DNA of 7,177 bases from CAYRFQ01 sp964423615 (lineage in GTDB: Bacteria > Planctomycetota > Planctomycetia > Gemmatales > Gemmataceae), in the NCBI GenBank assembly GCA_964423615.1, contig CAYRFQ010000186.1, forward strand, positions 1 to 7,177, given 5' to 3'. Within the stretch, counting starts at the first letter, position 1; each line of letters opens with the position of its first letter. This document shows, one piece after another, positions 1 to 5,806 of this stretch. Under the pieces are notes generated by a model. It saw nothing but the letters and a program-made list of their open reading frames with translations, made no database searches and was not told the DNA's origin. A program made the translations under genes and the position numbers.

Positions 1-1
1 C

Positions 2-169
2 AAAATAGGCCTTTTCGCAATTTTGTACGTGAGAATTAATCTTGCCGGGGTAATAACGACTCTCAGGCGCCAGAGTCATCTGGAGAAATTGGCACAACTG
101 CCTCGAACTTGGACGAGCCTAAAAACCTGGGTTATAGAACTCATCGAATTCCTAAGTCGGGCGGGATGA
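2..169 (+). CDS. C-terminal end of an unrecognised protein, cut by the window edge
   Basis: This frame is open from the left edge for 55 codons and ends at TGA 167-169. The translation looks protein-like. It has a hydrophobic start (IGLFAILYV), then a charged helical part (TLRRQSHLEKLAQLP), then an amphipathic end (WVIELIEFLSRAG). I do not recognise the family. The stop overlaps an ATG at 166 (ATGA), from which a 42-codon frame runs to 294 (begins MIHRDPGFVRF, contains DLLSDLWAKKIYAICAKL). That could be an overlapping small gene or the continuation of the same coding region after a frame shift. No convincing ribosome binding site precedes the ATG at 166. It could equally be a chance open frame, since only 55 codons are visible. 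Confidence 0.35.
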   Translation, partial: KIGLFAILYVRINLAGVITTLRRQSHLEKLAQLPRTWTSLKTWVIELIEFLSRAG

Positions 170-376
170 TCCACCGAGACCCTGGTTTTGTCCGGTTCAA
201 CGATCCAAAAATCATAACCGGTAGAGATCTGCTTTCGGACCTCTGGGCGAAGAAAATATATGCGATTTGTGCGAAACTTAAACCGAGAAGTTGAGAGACA
301 TTACATCGCGTCGGGCTCGTGTTGAGAAGATATACAAGTTGACACGACCCCGAGCTGTTGTCATTACCCGAGATGA
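170..376. other. stretch without a supported gene
   Basis: No complete gene is convincing here. The frame from ATG 166 stops at 292-294, and another frame from 291 is Arg/Thr-rich and not protein-like towards its end. Stops at 323-325 and 374-376 interrupt the frame that later reads as the fragment ending at 529. The pattern fits a decayed or frameshifted coding region joining the two flanking fragments, but I cannot establish it from this sequence alone. Confidence 0.3.
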
Positions 377-529
377 CGCGAAACACATCTGTCTCACGCC
401 CTCCAGGACGAGTATTACTGGCAGGAATGGCTGCACCTCTCCGAAAAGACTTACAACCTGTCTAACCCTCTTCAGAAAAAGGATTACTTCCTTGACCAAG
501 AGGGGGTCGCATCGACTTCCGCCTCTTAA
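377..529 (+). pseudogene. possible C-terminal coding fragment without a start
   Basis: This frame is open for 50 codons between stops at 374-376 and 527-529. It reads as plausible protein, especially DEYYWQEWLHLSEKTYNL followed by SNPLQKKDYFLDQEG. The aromatic/acidic pattern resembles a real C-terminus. It contains no ATG, GTG or TTG near its beginning, so it cannot be a stand-alone gene as written. It is in the same frame as the fragment ending at 169 but separated from it by several stops. I suspect the tail of a broken gene; a single upstream frame shift would be enough to attach it to coding sequence in another frame. I do not recognise the family. Confidence 0.3.
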
Positions 530-564
530 CTATGTTATACAGATTAACATACGACTGACGTATT

Positions 565-656
565 TTCTCGTTTACTCATGAACCTTGTTCCAACCTCCAT
601 CATTTACCGGGGTTGGCATGAAGGTTCTGCTACGGAATTGATTTCGTAAACGAGAA
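565..656. repeat. three-tier nested inverted repeat
   Basis: Three pairs of complementary arms are nested around one centre. The outer pair is TTCTCGTTTAC (565-575) with GTAAACGAGAA (646-656), 11 of 11. The middle pair is GAACCTT (580-586) with AAGGTTC (621-627), 7 of 7. The inner pair is CCAACC (590-595) with GGTTGG (611-616), 6 of 6, around a 15-base loop. Between tiers the two sides are unpaired and unequal (18 bases on the right against 4 on the left). It lies about 200 bases upstream of the secreted Cys-rich gene. No T-run follows, so it does not look like a simple terminator. It could be a structured leader or small RNA, or a miniature repeat element. Confidence 0.6.
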
Positions 657-689
657 CAGAAGAATCGAGACAGTCGTTTCCATCTGTGC

Positions 690-708
690 AATCACTTCTT
701 ATGTGATT
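690..708. promoter_or_regulatory. small dyad, possible operator
   Basis: AATCAC (690-695) and GTGATT (703-708) form a perfect 6-base dyad with a 7-base centre, about 150 bases upstream of the Cys-rich secreted protein. It could be a regulator binding site in that gene's upstream region, but a dyad this short can arise by chance. Confidence 0.2.
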
Positions 709-846
709 CCACAAAAAGACACCCGATGTTTCTCGGTCAACACGGGTGGGGTGAAGAGTCGATCTCTGTTGCGGAAGTTCTCAAAACGAACTTGTTCAAC
801 GACACCACAGGGGTGGAGTTCAGGGATCGCACGAGGCGTACTGCTT

Positions 847-851
847 GGAGG
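847..851 (+). promoter_or_regulatory. ribosome binding site that sets the start at 859
   Basis: GGAGG lies just before three consecutive ATG codons (853, 856, 859). The spacings are 1, 4 and 7 bases, so the third ATG is the best placed. The frame is open further upstream to a GTG at 703, but only the starts near 859 put the signal peptide at the N-terminus. Confidence 0.7.
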
Positions 852-858
852 AATGATG

Positions 859-1677
859 ATGCGTTTGACGATGTTCCTGGTAGGTTGTTGGTTTTTGGCG
901 AGTGCCACTTGTGTAGGGGGGCAAAATAAGTCGAATCCTACAGAGGCGCCGAAGGTCAAGGTGGTTTCGGGCTCAGAAAATGTGTGCCGCAAGAAGAAGG
1001 AAGGACCTTGCAAAGACGCCAAGGATCCACGCCATCAACAAACCAACAAAACAGGTTTGTCAGCAGTGTCCCCAGAGGCGTTGAGGGCTGAGGTGGTTTC
1101 GAAAGTAGACAGCGATTGCCAAGGAAAGAAAAAGAAAGATCCTTGTAAGGATGCCAAAGATCCGTGCTACCAAAAACCCAACAAAAAATGTTTGACTGTG
1201 TCGTCCAAGGAGTGCGATGCCACTCTCAAAGAGTGGAAAGTCCCAGAAGTCAAACCTTGTTTTGATCTGGACCAAAAGTACGAGTGTGTTCCCTACTGCG
1301 AGAAGCCGAAGTTCGGGACAGTAAAGTTGGAATTACCAGTTCTCAAGACAGTCATCAAAGAATCTGTCAAATTTGAAAAAAAGAAATTTAAGGCTGGATG
1401 TTGCTGTTACACTGTATGTATCCCCGTCAAACGGTGCTTCAAAATTACGACCAAATGCGCAACCTATTCTCGCCGGGTTTGTGTCAAAATTTGTTGCCGC
1501 ACCCAGCATGACCCGAAAAGGGAAAAGAAAATGGTGTACGATATTTATGTCACGCCATACACAGACCTTGTTCCGGGAATGCCTCCAGTTTGGGTTCCGG
1601 CTCACGGTGTGACGTGGGACTACATCCAAAATACGCTGAAGTTCAAGGAAGGCAAATGTAACGCAGAAAAGAAATAA
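859..1677 (+). CDS. secreted Cys/Lys-rich protein with a YTV-like motif, probable cell-surface protein
   Basis: This is a 272-residue protein. Residues 1-21 form a signal peptide (basic start, hydrophobic MFLVGCWFLASA, small residues before Q22). The mature part has about 20 cysteines and many lysines. Residues 35-71 and 79-116 are a diverged tandem duplication sharing PCKDAKDP. At 180-193 it reads GCCCYTVCIPVKRC, which contains the YTV core known from short repeats in planctomycete cell-wall proteins. Further cysteines follow (C200, C208, C212-C213). The C-terminus has PGMPPVWV (239-246) and YI (255-256), the same motif and spacing as the secreted protein at 4375-5529. Export and an envelope location, probably with disulfide bonds, are inferred from the signal peptide and cysteines. 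No catalytic motif is visible. It stands alone, converging on the HAF lipoprotein gene. Confidence 0.85.
   Translation: MRLTMFLVGCWFLASATCVGGQNKSNPTEAPKVKVVSGSENVCRKKKEGPCKDAKDPRHQQTNKTGLSAVSPEALRAEVVSKVDSDCQGKKKKDPCKDAKDPCYQKPNKKCLTVSSKECDATLKEWKVPEVKPCFDLDQKYECVPYCEKPKFGTVKLELPVLKTVIKESVKFEKKKFKAGCCCYTVCIPVKRCFKITTKCATYSRRVCVKICCRTQHDPKREKKMVYDIYVTPYTDLVPGMPPVWVPAHGVTWDYIQNTLKFKEGKCNAEKK
961..1206 (+). repeat. internal tandem duplication inside the Cys-rich gene
   Basis: Two copies encode residues 35-71 and 79-116, offset by 44 residues. Both begin VVS, reach a Cys, a run of Lys, PCKDAKDP, and end near Leu and Val-Ser. The second copy has Cys at 103 and 111, where the first has Arg58 and Thr65 or Gly66. 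One copy has therefore gained or lost a cysteine pair. The DNA copies share AGGTGGTTTCG at their starts but have otherwise diverged, so the duplication is not recent. Confidence 0.7.
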
Positions 1678-1795
1678 CCAAAACTTGTTCAAGCTGTTCC
1701 GGACTTGTTCCGAGAAACAACGACCTTCCCTGACTCATCTTCTCGTCAGAAAAAACACTTTTCTGTTTGCGTTTGAGTGGGGCCTCTGAACGAAG

Positions 1796-1839
1796 AATTG
1801 CGAGAGAAACAACCATATAAGATGGTTTCTCTCGCAATT
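1796..1839. terminator. probable bidirectional terminator hairpin
   Basis: AATTGCGAGAGAAA (1796-1809) pairs perfectly with TTTCTCTCGCAATT (1826-1839). The stem is extended by CCAT (1813-1816) with ATGG (1822-1825) after a 3-base bulge, around the loop ATAAG. It sits between the convergent ends at 1677 and 1953 and is AT-rich at its base on both sides. It can therefore serve the Cys-rich gene on plus and the HAF gene on minus. The remaining bases of the 275-base gap hold nothing else I can support. Confidence 0.7.
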
Positions 1840-1952
1840 TCTGTTTGTGAATCACTTTCCCTCGACGATCTCGACGTTCACCATTCATTAATGTCAGCAT
1901 CTCCGAATCATCTTCTCAACTCCTGTACACCTTCTTCGAGATTCCGCTCATT

Positions 1953-3977
1953 TCATTCTGATCTCACTACTGGGTTGGATATCGAGAGGGCCCCTGGACA
2001 TGCTGAACGGAGCCACTGCGGGAGAGATGGAACCTCGAAACTGTCCAAAGGGGGGAGTTCCCATTCCACCGAATGTGGCGACGGAGGTCCAGACGGAAAC
2101 GAGTTTGTGCTGTGAAAACTCGGGTCGGTGCCTGTGCAATTTGGGTGAGTCACCGATTCCTGACCGATTCGTTTTGTGTTCCGTTCCTGATTCGGTGCCC
2201 CACGAAAGCGGTCCGGATTCCTTTCCAGTTCCGTAATAGGCAGGAGCGTTCTGTTCCTATTCAGGAGCATTTGTGGCACCTGCGGCGAGGTCTCTTGGGG
2301 GTGCTCAGGAGAATGACCAGAATACGGAAGATGGTGCTGACGTCGTTGTCTCCTGGGAATCATTGGATGAGATTGTGGGTAGTCAACGGTTTCGTAGGCG
2401 GGAAGTTGCATGTTGCTTCCTGCTCTATAATCGAACCTTCCCTGGTGAGGCGGAATTTCGACAAAGTTCGAGATGCTTCCTGTTGCGGTTTCCATGAGTT
2501 GTCCGTCGTTCAGATCGACTGCTCGGATTGGAGCAGAAGTCGAACCAGCCGGGATCGAATAATGAATCTGCTTTGACCTCGTGGCCTTTAACAAGAGAGC
2601 TTGAGGGCTTCCGCCAGTGACTCGGACTCCGTTCGCGGCTATATCTCCATGTGAGTTAATGGCCCGACCTTCGATGATGCGCCATTGCCCCAGGTTCGAC
2701 ACGAGTTGATTCAGATCCCTTGGGCCATCCGAAGTAAACAACACCGCACGTTTCCCACTTGGGCCGCGAGACCAGCCCACGGCAATCCTGTCATCGTTGA
2801 TGTCCAACGCCGAACTTTCCCAATCGCCGGGTAATACACCCAATTCGTGAGTTTTCTCATTCAAAAAAATCACAGCTCGACGCTTTGCTTCGGAGTTGTC
2901 TGCTTCCCCAACCGAAGTGCCGTGTGTGTTAATGGCATTCGCCTGGCTGTAGGAACCACCCGGAAGACAAGGCAACATAACTTTCCAACCATTTGGGTCG
3001 CAAATATACGCTCGAGCTTTTCGAGAAGTTGTTTCCAGCTCGCCATATTTCGTAATATCCAGGAGGAGAACTTCCCCACAGACGACACCTGTGTTGTTCA
3101 CGTCGATGAGCTTGACCCCACCCACGATTCGATTGCGACCCATCCGGAGGGGAGGTTTTGGAAGCCACAACGGCAGTGTTCGCGAATACCCACAAAGAAA
3201 ACCATAAGTCTGCTTTTCGCCACCTTCGGGATCCAGTTGCCCAGCATAACCGACGACTAACCCGGCTTCATTGATTGACGTCACTTTCCCAAAGTTAGCC
3301 CCTTTGAGCAAAGGCAACGGAGTCAGCTGGTGTCCCCGAAATAGAAAGGACCGAAGACAATTCTGAGAAGAATACCAACCGAGAATATGTCCTTGATTAT
3401 TAATATCAATGGCAACGGAGCTATCTGAGATCTGTTTGACCTGCCGCAAGATGTCGAAGTCACCTCGGCTATATAAAAAGGCATGCGTGAACGGTCCAAC
3501 TCTGGCTTCGCCGACGACCTCCGCGAAATCGTTGATTCCATAGGCTTTGGAGCCATGATTCGCCGTTCCCGTCTGGTCGATCGGCACAAGGGTGTAGGAC
3601 GGCTGAAGAGTAAGTTGAACGCCACCATGATGATCCGTGAGTCTCTGAACATCAACACTTCCAGGAAGGCTATAGACCTGGGACTCCGGAGATTTCCAGT
3701 CCGTGACGCCACTTTGTTGGGAGGTCGTTGTTTGCGTGTGCGGTCGAACAAACTGCTGGGAAAGCCTCCGTGAATTACCGGGGGGATTGTTTTTCACCAA
3801 ATCAGATTGATGGATGAAGTTGTCTGTTCGAGGTGCGGGAATTTCTTGGGCACTCCCTCCCCCTGGCGTTCGAAGGTAGTGACATCCGGCCTGAAGTAAG
3901 AGCAACATGGTCACGAAGAAGACGCCCATGAGGGGAGTTCGCCAGCTGCAAGAGAGTTGTAGTCGGTGATGTGCCAT
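1953..3977 (-). CDS. HAF-repeat lipoprotein with a long Pro-rich tail
   Basis: This is a 674-residue protein. A hydrophobic stretch (GVFFVTMLLLLQAGC) ends in a lipobox, LQAGC, with the lipidated Cys at residue 32, so it is probably anchored to a membrane on the outer face. Residues 33-127 are a polar linker. Residues 128-473 hold seven repeats of about 40-60 residues. Each has an IN/VN-type turn (AYGIN 145, AIDIN 189, TSIN 233, LIDVN 290, NAIN 347, ALDIN 390, RAIN 438) followed by G-rich strands and a HAF-like strand (HAFLY 165, RSFLF 209, YGFLC 258, RAYIC 322, RAVIF 368, RAVLF 410, QALLL 459). This matches the extracellular HAF repeat family, and seven units suggest a beta-propeller (inference). 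Residues 474-674 are a low-complexity tail rich in Pro, His, Arg and Ser. The start at 3977 is chosen for its ribosome binding site and lipobox; the frame is open upstream to 4058. No enzyme motif is visible. Confidence 0.9.
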   Translation of the reverse strand: MAHHRLQLSCSWRTPLMGVFFVTMLLLLQAGCHYLRTPGGGSAQEIPAPRTDNFIHQSDLVKNNPPGNSRRLSQQFVRPHTQTTTSQQSGVTDWKSPESQVYSLPGSVDVQRLTDHHGGVQLTLQPSYTLVPIDQTGTANHGSKAYGINDFAEVVGEARVGPFTHAFLYSRGDFDILRQVKQISDSSVAIDINNQGHILGWYSSQNCLRSFLFRGHQLTPLPLLKGANFGKVTSINEAGLVVGYAGQLDPEGGEKQTYGFLCGYSRTLPLWLPKPPLRMGRNRIVGGVKLIDVNNTGVVCGEVLLLDITKYGELETTSRKARAYICDPNGWKVMLPCLPGGSYSQANAINTHGTSVGEADNSEAKRRAVIFLNEKTHELGVLPGDWESSALDINDDRIAVGWSRGPSGKRAVLFTSDGPRDLNQLVSNLGQWRIIEGRAINSHGDIAANGVRVTGGSPQALLLKATRSKQIHYSIPAGSTSAPIRAVDLNDGQLMETATGSISNFVEIPPHQGRFDYRAGSNMQLPAYETVDYPQSHPMIPRRQRRQHHLPYSGHSPEHPQETSPQVPQMLLNRNRTLLPITELERNPDRFRGAPNQERNTKRIGQESVTHPNCTGTDPSFHSTNSFPSGPPSPHSVEWELPPLDSFEVPSLPQWLRSACPGALSISNPVVRSE

Positions 3978-3984
3978 GATCCGT

Positions 3985-3990
3985 CCCCTT
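3985..3990 (-). promoter_or_regulatory. ribosome binding site of the HAF lipoprotein gene
   Basis: On the minus strand AAGGGG lies 7 bases before the ATG at 3977. The alternative internal ATG at 3929 has no such site, which supports the 3977 start. Confidence 0.55.
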
Positions 3991-4062
3991 GGATGGAAGA
4001 TACATTCCTTGTATAGCGACCAAGCGCTCAACAGTCGGTCAAGAAATTCAGGTTGCAACTAT

Positions 4063-4092
4063 TTTATCGCCTTTGTGGTTATCGATATTCAA
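4063..4092 (-). promoter_or_regulatory. candidate promoter for the HAF lipoprotein gene
   Basis: Reading the minus strand, TTGAAT (4092-4087) and GATAAA (4068-4063) are 18 bases apart, close to housekeeping -35 and -10 elements. They lie about 85-115 bases upstream of the ATG at 3977. The match is moderate and planctomycete promoters are poorly defined. Confidence 0.25.
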
Positions 4093-4157
4093 ATCTATTT
4101 GACATTGTTTTGCCTTCTTCTGAGTATCAGCAAAGAATCTTCGTTCTGCCTCGGGAA

Positions 4158-4179
4158 GATGGGCTATTGATAACCCATC
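4158..4179. promoter_or_regulatory. dyad in the divergent spacer, possible operator
   Basis: GATGGG (4158-4163) and CCCATC (4174-4179) are perfect inverted arms. They continue inward, after one mismatch, as TAT (4165-4167) and ATA (4170-4172) around a 2-base centre. The 22-base near-palindrome with almost no loop suits a dimeric regulator better than an RNA hairpin. It lies between the two divergent genes and could control either. Confidence 0.35.
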
Positions 4180-4364
4180 ACGTTTCAAACCAGCGACAAT
4201 GGAAAATTGAAGAACTTTCGAGCGTTTCGGGTAAAGTCCGCAGAAACGACGGGACGAGATACTAAATATTACTGCGCTTATTGTGATATTCAGATAGAGG
4301 ATCGAGGTAACATAAAGACCTCATCTTCACGATATTCGTCCCAGAAGCCTTGCTTCGATTCTTC

Positions 4365-4370
4365 AGGAGG
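4365..4370 (+). promoter_or_regulatory. ribosome binding site that sets the start at 4375
   Basis: AGGAGG is followed by CCCC and then ATG at 4375. The frame is open further upstream to a TTG at 4207, but the ATG at 4375 is the one directly followed by a signal peptide. Confidence 0.7.
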
Positions 4371-4374
4371 CCCC

Positions 4375-5529
4375 ATGCGTCGACCGTTGACATATCTGTT
4401 CAGCAGCTGGCTGATTCTAACAGCGGGTGGCGTGCTATGTGCGCAATCCAATCCCTCTGCAACTCGATGGAGCACACCAGGGAGCGGACCAAGCCGTGAA
4501 CGCTTCGCTCCTGGATATTCTCCTGCGAACAGTCCTCAGCGCGAAGTAGGGACTTGGGGCAATGGGACGTCGGAATATTCGAATCCGGATCATTTTCGCC
4601 GATCTCTCCCTCAGTCCAGTAAATTCGAGGGGCTGTCTTTGAATGCGTTTAGGACAATGCGGACAGATGGTGTTGCGAGTCCTGGCATGTCTGTTGGTCC
4701 TTCGGTTCGACCGCCGAACCAACAACTGACCACACCTTCCGAATATGAAGACAGAATTCCTCATCCTCCGTTCATTCCGGAACGCCCAGATTTATCTCGA
4801 TCGAAAGACTTTCCAACTTACAAGCCGACCCGCACCAACCAAGCCGAACTTTTGGAACGACTCCACAGATGGGAACAACAGCTGGAGAAATTGCGAAGGG
4901 CACTCGAAACACAGTCCGCAGGAGACTCCAAAAAGTGGTCGTCACCGGTTCGGAGTTCTCCAAACGGCCTCCCACCAGGGACCAAACTCCCACCGATGCC
5001 CACCCCGGAGAAACTTCCGACTCCTCGCCCTCACCTGCCAGATAGCAAGAAATGCGGCCCTTGGGTGAAACCCAGCAAATGTCGGTCTCGAGACTATTGC
5101 CTCCCACTCAGCCAGGCACCAGCTTTTTCTCTTCCTGAGAAATATGTGACCCAGAAGTTCTATCGGTGCTGTTATGAGTTCGTGAGAACGATTCCTTTAC
5201 CCGTCCAGCGCGTCGAGCGTATCGAACTATGGAAATTCGGCCCGACAGGATGTCCATCTCAAAGTTGTCAGCAACCCATAGGAAAAGTGGGGAGGCGTAT
5301 TGCAGAACGTCGTGGCTGCACCGTCCAACCAAGAAAAGTTCGATTGCGCGCTTGTGTGCGCACAGTGTCAGGCAGAGTAGATCTCTATGTGCTGCATTAT
5401 CCCGGGATGCCGACAGAGTGGGTCCTGGAACTCGACAAACCGAGAAGTTACATAGAACAGAAGTATCGGGTAGCTTTAGGGCCTCAGGATAGATATGAGT
5501 CGCAGAGAAATTGGGATAAGTCCCGTTGA
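4375..5529 (+). CDS. secreted Pro-rich protein with a Cys-rich C-terminal domain, relative of the 859-1677 protein
   Basis: This is a 384-residue protein. Residues 1-23 form a signal peptide (MRRP, hydrophobic WLILTAGGVL, cleavage likely after LCA). Residues 24-150 are a Pro/Ser/Arg-rich, probably disordered linker. Residues 155-180 (NQAELLERLHRWEQQLEKLR) form a short amphipathic helix, possibly coiled-coil. Residues 190-224 are again Pro-rich. All nine mature cysteines lie in the C-terminal part (227, 236, 242, 265, 266, 293, 298, 315, 327). That part reads KFYRCCYEFVRTIPLPV at 261-277 and PGMPTEWV at 343-350, then YI at 359-360. Both segments align with the Cys-rich protein at 859-1677, so I infer a shared domain, probably extracellular and disulfide-stabilised. 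No enzyme motif is visible. The stop codon lies exactly where a gene remnant on the opposite strand begins, so the last few residues may differ from the ancestral end. Confidence 0.82.
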   Translation: MRRPLTYLFSSWLILTAGGVLCAQSNPSATRWSTPGSGPSRERFAPGYSPANSPQREVGTWGNGTSEYSNPDHFRRSLPQSSKFEGLSLNAFRTMRTDGVASPGMSVGPSVRPPNQQLTTPSEYEDRIPHPPFIPERPDLSRSKDFPTYKPTRTNQAELLERLHRWEQQLEKLRRALETQSAGDSKKWSSPVRSSPNGLPPGTKLPPMPTPEKLPTPRPHLPDSKKCGPWVKPSKCRSRDYCLPLSQAPAFSLPEKYVTQKFYRCCYEFVRTIPLPVQRVERIELWKFGPTGCPSQSCQQPIGKVGRRIAERRGCTVQPRKVRLRACVRTVSGRVDLYVLHYPGMPTEWVLELDKPRSYIEQKYRVALGPQDRYESQRNWDKSR

Positions 5530-5769
5530 CTCAGAACTGAATCCGATCTGCACACCGTAGACAACTGGCATTTCGTGGATCACAGCGCTGACAATCTCAT
5601 CAAAGGGCCGACAGGCAAAGGTGTTGTGCTTGTCAATCTTGTAAACCGCAGCCTGCTTCCAGTTAAGGGGCCATTTGGTCAGGGGCCACGCACTCACCAT
5701 ATCACCCAGGCCTCCCATCTTGCTACCGATCGCTCCGGTTTTTTTCCAAACTGTGCTCGTATAATTCAG
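5530..5769 (-). pseudogene. internal remnant of a papain-like (C1-type) peptidase gene
   Basis: Read on the minus strand from 5769 down to 5530, the frame is open for 80 codons and looks like genuine protein: LNYTSTVWKKTGAIGSKMGG, then GDMVSAWPLTKWPLNWK, then NTFACRPFDEIVSAVIHEMP and VVYGVQIG. The pattern in which 'IVSAVIHEMPVVYGVQIG' follows a region rich in Trp and Pro recalls the segment between the catalytic Cys and His of bacterial papain-like peptidases, where an 'A-x(4)-G-x-PVV-x-G' stretch precedes the active-site half. That family call is moderate. Catalytic residues are not present, so both ends are missing. The upstream end coincides with the start of the insertion sequence (about 5767), and a stop in this frame follows at 5779-5781. 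The downstream end runs into the 3' end of the plus-strand gene at 5529. It cannot make a functional product. Confidence 0.6.
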
Positions 5770-5778
5770 CGGACACCG
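5770..5778 (+). repeat. left terminal inverted repeat core of the IS
   Basis: CGGACACCG here is the exact reverse complement of CGGTGTCCG at 7156-7164. Just outside it is CAG, a common start for ISAs1-type ends, though only the 9-base core is matched. Confidence 0.45.
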
Positions 5779-5806
5779 TCACATCACCCCTTTTTTGAGA
5801 CCTTCC

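Larger units (their letters stand above)
3978..4374. other. divergent intergenic region
   Basis: This spacer of about 400 bases separates the HAF lipoprotein gene (minus) from the second secreted protein (plus), so promoters in both directions must lie here. It contains a candidate minus-strand promoter and a dyad, listed separately. Short frames that cross it are N-terminal extensions of the flanking genes and lack support. Confidence 0.6.

Noticed and set aside
703..858. N-terminal extension of the Cys-rich protein from GTG 703
   Set aside because: The extension is basic and unlike a leader, it would bury the signal peptide internally, and GGAGG at 847-851 fits a start at 859.
584..1710. 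CTTGTTC occurring four times (584, 791, 1684, 1704) around the Cys-rich gene
   Set aside because: The copies are 7 bases long with irregular spacing, and one lies inside the open frame upstream of 859. Chance is sufficient.
2000..3773. Several open frames of 60-170 codons on the plus strand
   Set aside because: They are antisense to the HAF gene, overlap one another and have Arg/Ser-rich translations typical of shadow frames.
3978..4058. N-terminal extension of the HAF lipoprotein from 4058
   Set aside because: It would push the lipobox to residue 59; the ATG at 3977 has a ribosome binding site and gives a more normal signal peptide.
4098..4130. TTGACA at 4099-4104 as a plus-strand -35 element
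   Set aside because: No acceptable -10 element lies 16-18 bases downstream, so I did not call a promoter for the gene at 4375.
4207..4374. N-terminal extension of the second secreted protein from TTG 4207
   Set aside because: The ATG at 4375 has AGGAGG before it and a signal peptide directly after it.
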